From NCBI RefSeq assembly GCF_900541605.1, contig NZ_UQKJ01000015.1, positions 1 to 27,614 on the forward strand: 27,614 bases of DNA, read 5' to 3'. The notes below the pieces were generated by a model. That model worked only from the letters and a program-made list of their open reading frames with translations, was not told where the DNA came from and made no database searches. Shown piece after piece: positions 21,789 through 27,614 of the stretch (position 1 is the stretch's first letter; the number at the start of each line of letters is the position of its first letter). The position numbers and the translations under genes were made by a program. The stretch is from an uncultured Dialister sp. (GTDB taxonomy: Bacteria > Bacillota > Negativicutes > Veillonellales > Dialisteraceae).

Positions 21789-22523
21789 TGTGCACACCTC
21801 CCGGATAATGGTTCCTTCGTCATCTGTAAATGTAGACCGTACGTGAATGGGAATATGGTACTTCATACCCAGTTCCACACTCCGGGGCTGCATGACGCCG
21901 GCACCGAGCCGCGCCATTTCAAGCATTTCCGTATTTGTGATTTCCTTCATCTTGATGCAGCCCTTCACATGACGGGGATCGGCGGAATAGATGCCGTCCA
22001 CATCGGTGAAGATCTCGCACATATCTGCATGCATGGCGCCGGCCAGGGCCACCGCTGTAGCATCGGAACCGCCGCGGCCAAGGGTTGCCACGTCGCCGTT
22101 GGGCATGAGTCCCTGGAAACCGGCTACAATGACGATTTTCCCTTCTTCCAGTTCCCGGAATACCCGATCCGGCTTCACATCATCAATCCGCGCCTTGCCG
22201 TAAGCACCGCCGGCAATGATGCCCGCCTGGGGTCCGGTCAGGGAAATCGCAGGAACCCCGAGCTTCCGGAAAGTCATGGCCATGAGGGCGATGGACATCT
22301 GTTCCCCTGTAGCCAGCAGCATATCCATTTCCCGTCCATGGTTCACAGAGGACACCTGGGATGCCAGGTCCAGGAGGTCATCGGTGGTATCGCCCATGGC
22401 GGAAACAACGATGACAATCTTGTCCCCCGGTTTCCGGTCCCGGAGCACACGGTTCGCAATATTCAGCATTTTCTCCGGTGTAGCTACAGAGCTGCCACCG
22501 AATTTCTTCACATAAAGTGCCAT
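21291..22523 (-). CDS. lysC: Aspartate kinase
   Basis: A 410-aa monofunctional aspartokinase that phosphorylates L-aspartate at the entry to lysine, methionine and threonine synthesis and, here, to the diaminopimelate needed by MurE. VKKFGGSSVAT (residues 5-15) is the kinase N-terminal motif. GRGGSDATAVALA and EIFTDVDGIYSADPR (about 149-184) complete the active site. Two ACT domains follow from about residue 263 (AVLGLRNIPGVAYMVFSALAEDNIAVD) for feedback by amino acids. Length matches the B. subtilis LysC type. It has its own promoter at 22570-22598, and the short leader leaves no room for a lysine riboswitch. A strong internal start at Met246 probably gives a separate regulatory subunit. Confidence 0.97.
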   Translation of the reverse strand: MALYVKKFGGSSVATPEKMLNIANRVLRDRKPGDKIVIVVSAMGDTTDDLLDLASQVSSVNHGREMDMLLATGEQMSIALMAMTFRKLGVPAISLTGPQAGIIAGGAYGKARIDDVKPDRVFRELEEGKIVIVAGFQGLMPNGDVATLGRGGSDATAVALAGAMHADMCEIFTDVDGIYSADPRHVKGCIKMKEITNTEMLEMARLGAGVMQPRSVELGMKYHIPIHVRSTFTDDEGTIIREVCTMEGKNEVVRGVAQDAHAARIAVLGLRNIPGVAYMVFSALAEDNIAVDMIVQSVRNSNDDKTDIIFTIEDTDLPDAKRVLEKMRDEGKLEQVIYDDDTAKVSVVGAGMLGAPGVAARMFGALGRANVNIDIVSTSEISISCLILRKDLDKAVQAIHDEFFPRGKAE

Positions 22524-22569
22524 TTACATCCCTCATTTACTGGGTAAAATTAAACCTACAACTTAGAAA

Positions 22570-22598
22570 ATTTTATCATGCCCACGGTACTCTGTAAA
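22570..22598 (-). promoter_or_regulatory. lysC promoter
   Basis: The minus strand carries TTTACA (22593-22598) and TAAAAT (22570-22575) separated by exactly 17 bp, each 5 of 6 to consensus, with TGA before the -10 giving an extended -10. The transcript would start about 40 nt before the lysC ATG. Confidence 0.75.
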
Positions 22599-22679
22599 GA
22601 AGAACGGGACCAAATGGGACACTTTCCAATAGAACTCTCATATTTTTGCTGCAGGAAAGCTCCGAATGCATACGAGCAG

Positions 22680-22842
22680 ATGGGGCTAAGGGTTGTGGGT
22701 GAACACTGCTTCGCCTGTTCACCGGGTGGTGGGTGCTTCGCACCGGGGCATAAGGTTGGTCTGCCGCCATAGGTGGCCATTGTACCTAACGTCCCCGCTT
22801 CCACGAGCACAGCGATGCCAACCCACACCCCTTATGAACCAT
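22680..22842. repeat. Palindromic multi-arm intergenic element, family I, copy B
   Basis: The outer arms GGGGCTAAGGGTTGTGGGT (from 22682) and ACCCACACCCCTTATG (from 22821) are imperfect inverted repeats. Inside are GTGAAC/GTTCAC around CTGCTTCGCCT, the GGTGCTTCGCACC hairpin and a GCCGCCATAGGTGGC-like arm. The left half is nearly identical to copy A (4171-4299). It fills the gap between cobO and the lysC promoter. No terminator other than these hairpins is seen after cobO. Confidence 0.88.
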
Positions 22843-22877
22843 TCACACGCCTGGGCCTCAACCCCTATCCAGCCGCA

Positions 22878-23432
22878 TCAGAACTCAATTCCCTTTCTGG
22901 CGCGGATGCCTTTCTGGAAAGCGTGCTTCACAAGGGTCATTTCCGTCACCGTATCTGCCAGGTCGATGAGCTCCTGAGGCGCATAGCGGCCGGTGAGGAT
23001 CATATTCAGCCGGGCCGGTCTTGCCTTGATGAGCTCCGCCACCTCTGCCGTATCCAGCATGCCGAAATGGATGGCGTAATTCACTTCATCCAGCACCACC
23101 AGGTCCCAGCGGTCACTCATGACCTCTTCCTTCACCATATCCCAGGCCTTCCGGGCCAGCTCCTTCTTCTCCGCCAGCCGTTCTTCATTGTCCGGGTCCT
23201 TCTTATTGTGAAAAACAAAGCCATCCCCCATGGGCCGGATTTCGATGCGTCCATCCGCCTTTCCCAGGGTCTCGATGGCCTTCAGTTCTCCGTATTTCCA
23301 GGCGCCCTTGATGAACTGGAGGATCAGCACCCGCTGTCCGTCTCCCCAGGCCCGGACCGCCGTCCCCAGGGCCGCCGTGGTTTTCCCTTTTCCCGTTCCC
23401 GTATTGATGAGAACAAGACCTTTCTGTTCCAT
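22878..23432 (-). CDS. cobO: Cob(I)yrinic acid a,c-diamide adenosyltransferase (CobO/BtuR type)
   Basis: An ATP-dependent corrinoid adenosyltransferase that transfers the 5'-deoxyadenosyl group to cobalt. With the ATG at 23432 it has 184 aa. LVLINTGTGKGKTTAALG (residues 6-23) is the family P-loop close to the N-terminus. LVVLDEVNYAIHFGML is the Walker B-like region, and LILTGRYAPQELIDLADTVTEM the conserved C-terminal segment (here MILTGRYAPQ). I chose this start because GGAG lies about 7 nt upstream and homologues begin this way. The frame stays open for 40 further codons into repeat element copy C, which is not a plausible protein. It probably belongs to a unit with cbiA and cbiL. Confidence 0.94.
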   Translation of the reverse strand: MEQKGLVLINTGTGKGKTTAALGTAVRAWGDGQRVLILQFIKGAWKYGELKAIETLGKADGRIEIRPMGDGFVFHNKKDPDNEERLAEKKELARKAWDMVKEEVMSDRWDLVVLDEVNYAIHFGMLDTAEVAELIKARPARLNMILTGRYAPQELIDLADTVTEMTLVKHAFQKGIRARKGIEF

Positions 23433-23479
23433 AGTATTCTCCTCAGATATATGTATATGTGTAATATCCATGCTGATAA

Positions 23480-23679
23480 ATGGGTCTAAGGGTTGTGGGT
23501 TGGCATCGCTCCGCTCGCCAACCGGGTTGCAGGTGCTTCGCACCAGGGGCATAAGGTACCAGAGCCGCCTGTGGCGGCGAATCTACCTCATGCCCCCGCT
23601 TCAACGAGCGCAGCGAAGTGTAAAGCACAACCCGGTGAACAAGCGAAGCGCAGTTCACCCACAACCCTTATGCCCCCTT
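23480..23679. repeat. Palindromic multi-arm intergenic element, family I, copy C (most complete)
   Basis: It is closed by a perfect 14-bp stem, TAAGGGTTGTGGGT (23487-23500) with ACCCACAACCCTTA (23657-23670). Nested inside are CCGGGTTG/CAACCCGG (23522-23529, 23628-23635), GGTGC-TTC-GCACC (23532-23544), GGGGCATAAGGTA with TACCTCATGCCCC (23546-23558, 23584-23596) capped by GCCGCCTGTGGCGGC, and GTGAAC/GTTCAC (23635-23640, 23653-23658). Together these form a five-armed junction. It fills the gap between cbiA and cobO. Confidence 0.92.
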
Positions 23680-23698
23680 CACACGAACTGGCCACAAC

Positions 23699-25066
23699 TT
23701 ACTTCCGCCTGTAAGCTTCACAGGACTTCATAAGCTTTTCTGCTGCCTTCGGGTTTCCTTCGAAGGACAGGTGGAGGTAACTGGCCAGGACATTGTCCTT
23801 TGTGTACCCCTCTTCATGTCCCTTGGGCTGTCTTGTGCCCTGGAGGCTGTAGGCCCAGGGGAAGTCTTCGCCGCACCGAAGGGTGGAGAAGTGGAATTCG
23901 TGGCCCTTCAGGGTGTCTCCCACGTCGGCGATGATGCTCTTACGGAGGGCTTTCCCTGTGACGTAGCCTACGCGCTGCAGTTTTTTCTGCATTTCGCAGA
24001 CTCCCGGCACCAGGCCCGCCATGTCGTAGCTGTCGCCGTCAAATCCCTGGATCTTCTCGCAGAGATACATGAGGCCCCCGCATTCCGCATAAATGGGCAT
24101 GCCCCCTTCTGCGGCCTTCCGGATGGAGTCTTTCATGGCCGTATTATCTTCCAGTTCGTGGAGGAACATTTCCGGGAATCCGCCGCCGAAAATGAGGCCG
24201 TCCACGTCGGGCACCGCGCTGTCCCGAAGCGGGCTGAAGGGCACGAGCTCCGCCCCCAGCCGTTCCAGGTAGTGGAGGCTGGCGGGGTAATAGAAGGAAA
24301 AGGCTTCATCCTTCGCTACGCCGATCCGTACCGATACATCCGGTGCCTTTTCTTCTTCCTCCTCCACCATGAGAGGTGCGGCGCTTCTGGCAATGGCGAG
24401 GAGTTTTTCCGTGTCCACCCATTTCCCTGCGTCCTCTCCCATGTGGCGGATGAGGTCTGCCGTTTCGATTTCCGTCACCGGCGTGAGGCCCAGGTGTCGT
24501 TCCGGCGTCTTCAGCCCCTCGTCCCGGTGGAATGCGCCCAGCACGGGCATGTGAATCTTTTCCATCACTTCCCGCACCATGGCTTCGTGGCGGTCGGAGC
24601 CCAGACGGTTCAGAATCACCCCGGCAATGTGGGTATCCGGATCGTATTCCCGGAATCCCAGGGCCGTAGCGGCAATGCTGTAACCCACGGACTTGCAGTC
24701 CAGCACCAGTACCACCGGCGCCTGGAGCCGTTTGGCGATATCCGCCGTAGAGGATACCCCGTTGGCGCCGCCGTCGTAGAGGCCCATGACCCCTTCGATG
24801 ATGGAAATATCGGCATCCTTTGCCAGGTAGCTGAAATTGGATGCCAGCCGGTCCGCCGGCGTCATCCAGGTATCCAGGTTATAGGAGTGCCGGCCCGCCG
24901 CCTTTTCATGAAATCCCGGGTCAATATAGTCCGGCCCCACTTTGAAGGGCTGGACCTTCAGTCCCTGGGAATGGAACCAGGCCAGGAGCCCGGTGACAAT
25001 CGTTGTTTTCCCTACGCCGCTGTTGGTGCCCGCAATGACGATGCGGGGACGGATGAGGCCTGCCAT
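23699..25066 (-). CDS. cbiA: Cobyrinic acid a,c-diamide synthase
   Basis: A 455-aa amidotransferase that converts the a and c carboxylates of (cob)yrinic acid to amides using glutamine and ATP. The N-terminal half is a dethiobiotin-synthetase-like ATPase with GTNSGVGKTT (residues 13-22) and SIIEGVMGLYDG. The C-terminal half is a class I glutamine amidotransferase with FGGGFPEMF and the nucleophile loop YAECGGLMYL (about 325-335). HEFHFS near the end supplies the conserved His region. Length is normal for CbiA/CobB. The start lies 2 nt after the cbiL stop, so the pair is cotranscribed. A palindromic repeat separates it from cobO. I use the anaerobic-pathway symbol because cbiL-type context is present, but CobB cannot be excluded. 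Confidence 0.94.
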   Translation of the reverse strand: MAGLIRPRIVIAGTNSGVGKTTIVTGLLAWFHSQGLKVQPFKVGPDYIDPGFHEKAAGRHSYNLDTWMTPADRLASNFSYLAKDADISIIEGVMGLYDGGANGVSSTADIAKRLQAPVVLVLDCKSVGYSIAATALGFREYDPDTHIAGVILNRLGSDRHEAMVREVMEKIHMPVLGAFHRDEGLKTPERHLGLTPVTEIETADLIRHMGEDAGKWVDTEKLLAIARSAAPLMVEEEEEKAPDVSVRIGVAKDEAFSFYYPASLHYLERLGAELVPFSPLRDSAVPDVDGLIFGGGFPEMFLHELEDNTAMKDSIRKAAEGGMPIYAECGGLMYLCEKIQGFDGDSYDMAGLVPGVCEMQKKLQRVGYVTGKALRKSIIADVGDTLKGHEFHFSTLRCGEDFPWAYSLQGTRQPKGHEEGYTKDNVLASYLHLSFEGNPKAAEKLMKSCEAYRRK

Positions 25067-25068
25067 GG

Positions 25069-25779
25069 TTATTCATCTCTCTTTGCAATAATGGTACTGA
25101 GATAATTCGGTTTATAATCGGCCGGAAGGCTGTCCAGGTCCCGCTGGATGATTTCATCCGGCAGTCCTGCCCGGGAAACCATGACCGCCCGCTTGATCAT
25201 GTGGTGCTTGCGGAGTTCTTCCTGCACAAAGGCAAAGCTCTTGTACACCTTCATGATCACCGCATTGTCCGAAGCCGCCAGGGCCTTGTCGAATTTTTCA
25301 TGGTCCGCGGTGGCCGGGATGATAAGCACATTTTCTTCCCATTCCGTGACCGGCATGCCGATGTAGGACGCAATGCCCAGGAACGCCGGAATGCCCGGAA
25401 TCGTTTCCACTTCGTAGTCCGGGGAATCCTTGAATTCATTGAAAATATACATGTACGTGCTGTAGAGCATAGGATCCCCCAATGTCAGGAACACCAGGTT
25501 CTTCCCTTCGTCCAGCTTTTCCGCAATAACTTTCCGGTTTTCCACCCACTGCTTCTTCACGGCGTCCATGTCGTTATTCATCTGGAACACCATGGGAAGG
25601 AGCGCAGTGCCTTCCGGAATATAGGGCTTTGCAATGTTAAAAGCCACGGAGCCCTCTTTCTTTTCGGTCTTCGGCGTAATAATCATATCCGCATTCCGGA
25701 TGGCCTCCACCGCTTTCACGGTCAGAAGCTTGGAATCCCCCGGTCCCACGCCGATGCCATATAATTTTCCCTTTTTCAT
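25069..25779 (-). CDS. cbiL: Precorrin-2 / cobalt-factor II C20-methyltransferase
   Basis: A 236-aa SAM-dependent tetrapyrrole methylase that methylates C20 of precorrin-2 or its cobalt form. GIGVGPGDSKLLTVKAVEAI (residues 8-27) is the family N-terminal motif with the C20-methyltransferase pattern. FLTLGDPMLYSTYMY and ETIPGIPAFLGIAS are the SAM-site motifs. Length matches CbiL/CobI. The start has GAGGAGGT 7 nt upstream. It is the first gene of a cbiL-cbiA-cobO unit, while the other corrin-ring genes are not in the window. I see no cobalamin riboswitch in the upstream gap, where a perfect 12-bp palindrome (ATTCTATAGAAT) lies about 25 bp from the start. Confidence 0.94.
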   Translation of the reverse strand: MKKGKLYGIGVGPGDSKLLTVKAVEAIRNADMIITPKTEKKEGSVAFNIAKPYIPEGTALLPMVFQMNNDMDAVKKQWVENRKVIAEKLDEGKNLVFLTLGDPMLYSTYMYIFNEFKDSPDYEVETIPGIPAFLGIASYIGMPVTEWEENVLIIPATADHEKFDKALAASDNAVIMKVYKSFAFVQEELRKHHMIKRAVMVSRAGLPDEIIQRDLDSLPADYKPNYLSTIIAKRDE

Positions 25780-25801
25780 AATGAAACCTCCTCAATCTAT
25801 G

Positions 25802-25813
25802 ATTCTATAGAAT
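25802..25813. promoter_or_regulatory. 12-bp perfect palindrome upstream of cbiL
   Basis: ATTCTATAGAAT reads the same on both strands and ends about 22 bp before the cbiL start. It includes TATAGA, which could serve as a -10, or it may be an operator. No protein can be named from it. Confidence 0.3.
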
Positions 25814-25917
25814 TTATCTGCACTTCCTTAAAAAACAGAAAGTGAATGATTACTCATCTATTTTAACATGACTCGCAGTATATGGCGAATCGGTGGCAGG
25901 AGAACGAGGCCCAGGCC

Positions 25918-25946
25918 GAGATTGAGATTGAGATTGAGATTGAGAT
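25918..25946. repeat. 6-bp tandem repeat (GAGATT x4 plus partial)
   Basis: Four perfect GAGATT units (25918-25941) and a partial fifth lie in the gap between radA and cbiL. A degenerate version (GAGATC-like) occurs at about 16694-16720. Confidence 0.9.
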
Positions 25947-26045
25947 CATCAGCCGCTCCGCGGCAAATACCGCTCAGCTGTAAGCGGATAGTGGTAAGCC
26001 AAATACAAACTCCGCGCCGCTCTTCATTCTGACGCGGCGCACCAC
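25947..26045. repeat. Cluster of GC-rich hairpins between radA and cbiL
   Basis: Three stems follow one another: GCCGC/GCGGC around 25952-25964, CCGCT/AGCGG around 25973-25990, and GCGCCGC/GCGGCGC around 26014-26040. None has a clear T run, so they are not convincing terminators. The motif order GGAATG-TGGTG-GCGCC also appears near 16738. No gene is seen in 25780-26099. Confidence 0.5.
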
Positions 26046-26080
26046 CATTCCTCATTCCTCATTCCTCATTCCTAATTCCT
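26046..26080. repeat. 7-bp tandem repeat (CATTCCT x4, AATTCCT x1) after radA
   Basis: Four CATTCCT units (26046-26073) and one AATTCCT (26074-26080). On the minus strand it reads as repeated AGGAATG starting about 20 bp past the radA stop. With the TCTCAAT array at 165-202 it is the second 7-bp array found directly downstream of a stop codon. Confidence 0.9.
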
Positions 26081-26099
26081 AATTTTTCAGTCCTCAATC

Positions 26100-27500
26100 T
26101 CACCGTATATATTCAATCGCATCCTTCAGGTGCTTCACGAAGACCATGGAGTCCAAAAGGCCGGAAAGGCCGTTGCTTTTGCAGAAGTCCGTGACTTCGT
26201 CCCTGTTCCCTTCGGGCAGGAGGAACCGGGTGAATTTCATCTTCACCGCTTCCTTCAGCCGGGGACCGATTTTCGAAACCGGCATGATTTCCCCGGTAAG
26301 GCCGATTTCCCCCAGTGCCATGAGACCGCCGGGGATGGGGATGTCCTTTTTCACGGACACCAGGGCCAGGGCAATACCCAGGTCCGCCGCTGTTTCCTTG
26401 ACCCGGAATCCTCCTGCCACATTCAGGTACACATCGTCCGAGGAGAAGGGAATCCGCACCCGCTTCTCCAGTACCGCCAGGAGGATGATCATCCGGTTAT
26501 AGTCGTAGCCCGCGGCGATGCGCCGGGGAATGGCCAGTACCGAATGGACTGTAAGGGCCTGGATTTCCACCAGCACCGGCCGGAGGCCTTCCATGCAGGC
26601 CACCACCATGGATCCCGGCGCCGCTTCGGACCGGTTCCGGAGGAGGTACTTCGACGGATCTTCGATGCCCTTGAGGCCGCTCCCTTCCATGACGAAGAGC
26701 CCCGACTCCGCCGTGGAGCCGAAGCGGTTCTTCACGGTCCGGAGCACCCGGAACTGGTAACTCCTGTCTCCTTCCAGATAGAACACCACGTCCACCATGT
26801 GCTCCAGGATTCTCGGGCCCGCCAGGTTTCCTTCCTTCGTCACGTGGCCGATGATCATGACGGAAATATTCATTTTCTTCGCGAACCGCACCAGGGCCGA
26901 CGTGCAGTCCCGGATCTGGGCAGGGCTTCCCATGGGAGAATCCACGCCGGAAATATACATGGTCTGGATGGAATCGATGACCAGCATGGCGGGCTTTATG
27001 GTTTCCGCTTCTTTGATAATGCTGTCGATGCTGCTACCGGCGTAGATGAAGCAGTTCTCATCGTTCACATGGAGCCGTTCCGCCCGGAGCTTCACCTGGA
27101 TTTCCGACTCCTCCCCGCTGCAGTAGAGGACGGAATTCCCCTGGGACGCCATGGCGTGGCAGATCTGGAGAATGAGGGTGGACTTGCCGATACCCGGTTC
27201 CCCGCCCCAGAGAATGACAGACCCCGGCACGATGCCGCCGCCCAGGGGACGGTCCACTTCCTTCATATGGAGGAGAATGCGCTTGTCCCCGTTGTACCGG
27301 ATAGAAGACAGCTTCTGGGGCTTCGCAGGGGTAAGGATATCATCCTTCAGCCCCAGGGACAGGCTCTTCGGCGCCGGCGCCTCCACCTGCTCCTCCAGGG
27401 TGTTCCACTCCCCGCACTGGGGGCAGCGGCCCATCCATTTCAACGTCTCCGCCCCGCAATTGGAGCAGACATACTTGGTTTTCACTTTATTGGCACACAT
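26100..27500 (-). CDS. radA: DNA repair protein RadA (Sms)
   Basis: A 466-aa RecA-like branch-migration ATPase acting in homologous recombination. It has an N-terminal C4 zinc finger (C12, C15, C26, C29; CSNCGAETLKWMGRCPQC), a Walker A motif GEPGIGKST (about 100-108), the RadA-specific KNRFG motif (about residue 260), and a C-terminal Lon-protease-like domain with GGFRVKETAADLGIALALVS. Length is typical. The start has AAGGAGA about 7 nt upstream. It appears to stand alone: the next gene is 320 bp away behind tandem repeats, and a palindromic repeat lies upstream. Confidence 0.98.
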   Translation of the reverse strand: MCANKVKTKYVCSNCGAETLKWMGRCPQCGEWNTLEEQVEAPAPKSLSLGLKDDILTPAKPQKLSSIRYNGDKRILLHMKEVDRPLGGGIVPGSVILWGGEPGIGKSTLILQICHAMASQGNSVLYCSGEESEIQVKLRAERLHVNDENCFIYAGSSIDSIIKEAETIKPAMLVIDSIQTMYISGVDSPMGSPAQIRDCTSALVRFAKKMNISVMIIGHVTKEGNLAGPRILEHMVDVVFYLEGDRSYQFRVLRTVKNRFGSTAESGLFVMEGSGLKGIEDPSKYLLRNRSEAAPGSMVVACMEGLRPVLVEIQALTVHSVLAIPRRIAAGYDYNRMIILLAVLEKRVRIPFSSDDVYLNVAGGFRVKETAADLGIALALVSVKKDIPIPGGLMALGEIGLTGEIMPVSKIGPRLKEAVKMKFTRFLLPEGNRDEVTDFCKSNGLSGLLDSMVFVKHLKDAIEYIR

Positions 27501-27560
27501 GAGATCTCTCCTTATGAGAATATAATCAATTGGGATGTATAGTCTTATATCAGGCAGTGG

Positions 27561-27614
27561 CCTTCGGGGTGCCTCTCTTAACCTCCCCCATCTATGGGGG
27601 AGGTGGCGCCGAAG
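27561..27614. repeat. Palindromic intergenic repeat upstream of radA (cut by window end)
   Basis: The inner stem ACCTCCCCC / GGGGGAGGT (27581-27589 and 27596-27604) is flanked by outer arms CCTTCGGGGTGCC (27561-27573) and GGCGCCGAAG (27605-27614), forming one longer imperfect palindrome. It differs from families I and II and continues past the window end. Confidence 0.8.

Noticed and set aside
22524..22569. Lysine riboswitch (L box) before lysC
   Set aside because: The predicted leader is only about 40 nt, too short for an L box.
23433..23552. 40-residue N-terminal extension of CobO
   Set aside because: It runs through the palindromic element copy C and has no ribosome binding site. The P-loop should lie close to the N-terminus.
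23480..23679. tRNA gene, because of the cloverleaf-like fold
   Set aside because: The arms do not match tRNA stem lengths, there is no TTCGA T-loop in place and no CCA-proximal acceptor geometry.
25780..26099. Cobalamin riboswitch upstream of cbiL
   Set aside because: No B12-box-like conserved segment or fitting stem set is visible. A GCCACTG string on the minus strand near 27553-27562 is part of the palindrome upstream of radA and is out of place for cbiL.

Overview
The window reads as chromosomal DNA of a diderm (LPS-bearing) Firmicute, most likely a member of the Negativicutes (Veillonellaceae/Dialister-like). This is inferred from a Firmicute-style mraZ-to-ftsZ division and cell-wall (dcw) cluster, a MurE with the DNPR signature for meso-diaminopimelate, and ADP-heptose and heptosyltransferase genes for LPS core, all in one continuous block. 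The genus cannot be proven from sequence alone. All 22 protein genes I accept lie on the minus strand, so genes are read from high to low coordinates. I found no tRNA, rRNA, CRISPR array, prophage or intact transposase.

In transcription order: radA (27500-26100). A 320-bp gap of short tandem repeats and hairpins. Three cobalamin genes, cbiL-cbiA-cobO (25779-22878), with a palindromic repeat element between cbiA and cobO and another after cobO. lysC, with its own promoter and an internal in-frame start. A large M16C peptidase coupled to gluQRS, closed by a strong terminator at 17294-17330. A gene-less stretch of about 0.9 kb holding a 159-bp MITE-like palindrome, simple repeats and two tandem terminators. 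Then the dcw cluster: mraZ-rsmH-ftsL / murE-murF-mraY / murD-murG-murC-ddl-ftsQ / ftsZ. A terminator follows, then nrdR-gmhA-gmhB and a heptosyltransferase, ending in 7-bp tandem repeats.

The dcw block supplies cytoplasmic peptidoglycan precursor synthesis (MurC-F, Ddl, MraY, MurG) and early divisome parts (FtsZ, FtsQ, FtsL). It lacks ftsI, ftsW, ftsA and murB at their usual positions. It is broken into sub-units by long gaps that contain multi-armed palindromic elements: family I at ftsZ/ftsQ and murE/ftsL, family II at murD/mraY. The mraZ promoter carries four 10-bp-periodic AAWGTGG boxes, which match the known MraZ operator.

The most unusual content is non-coding. There are four copies of a cloverleaf-like palindromic element (family I), one element of a second multi-hairpin family, a MITE with 50-bp terminal inverted repeats (plus half of a second copy at the window start and a possible solo end in the murE leader), and 7-bp tandem repeats abutting two stop codons. 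Several starts were moved inward from the longest reading frame because a strong Shine-Dalgarno sits inside that frame (ftsZ, murD, murE, rsmH, mraZ, cobO).
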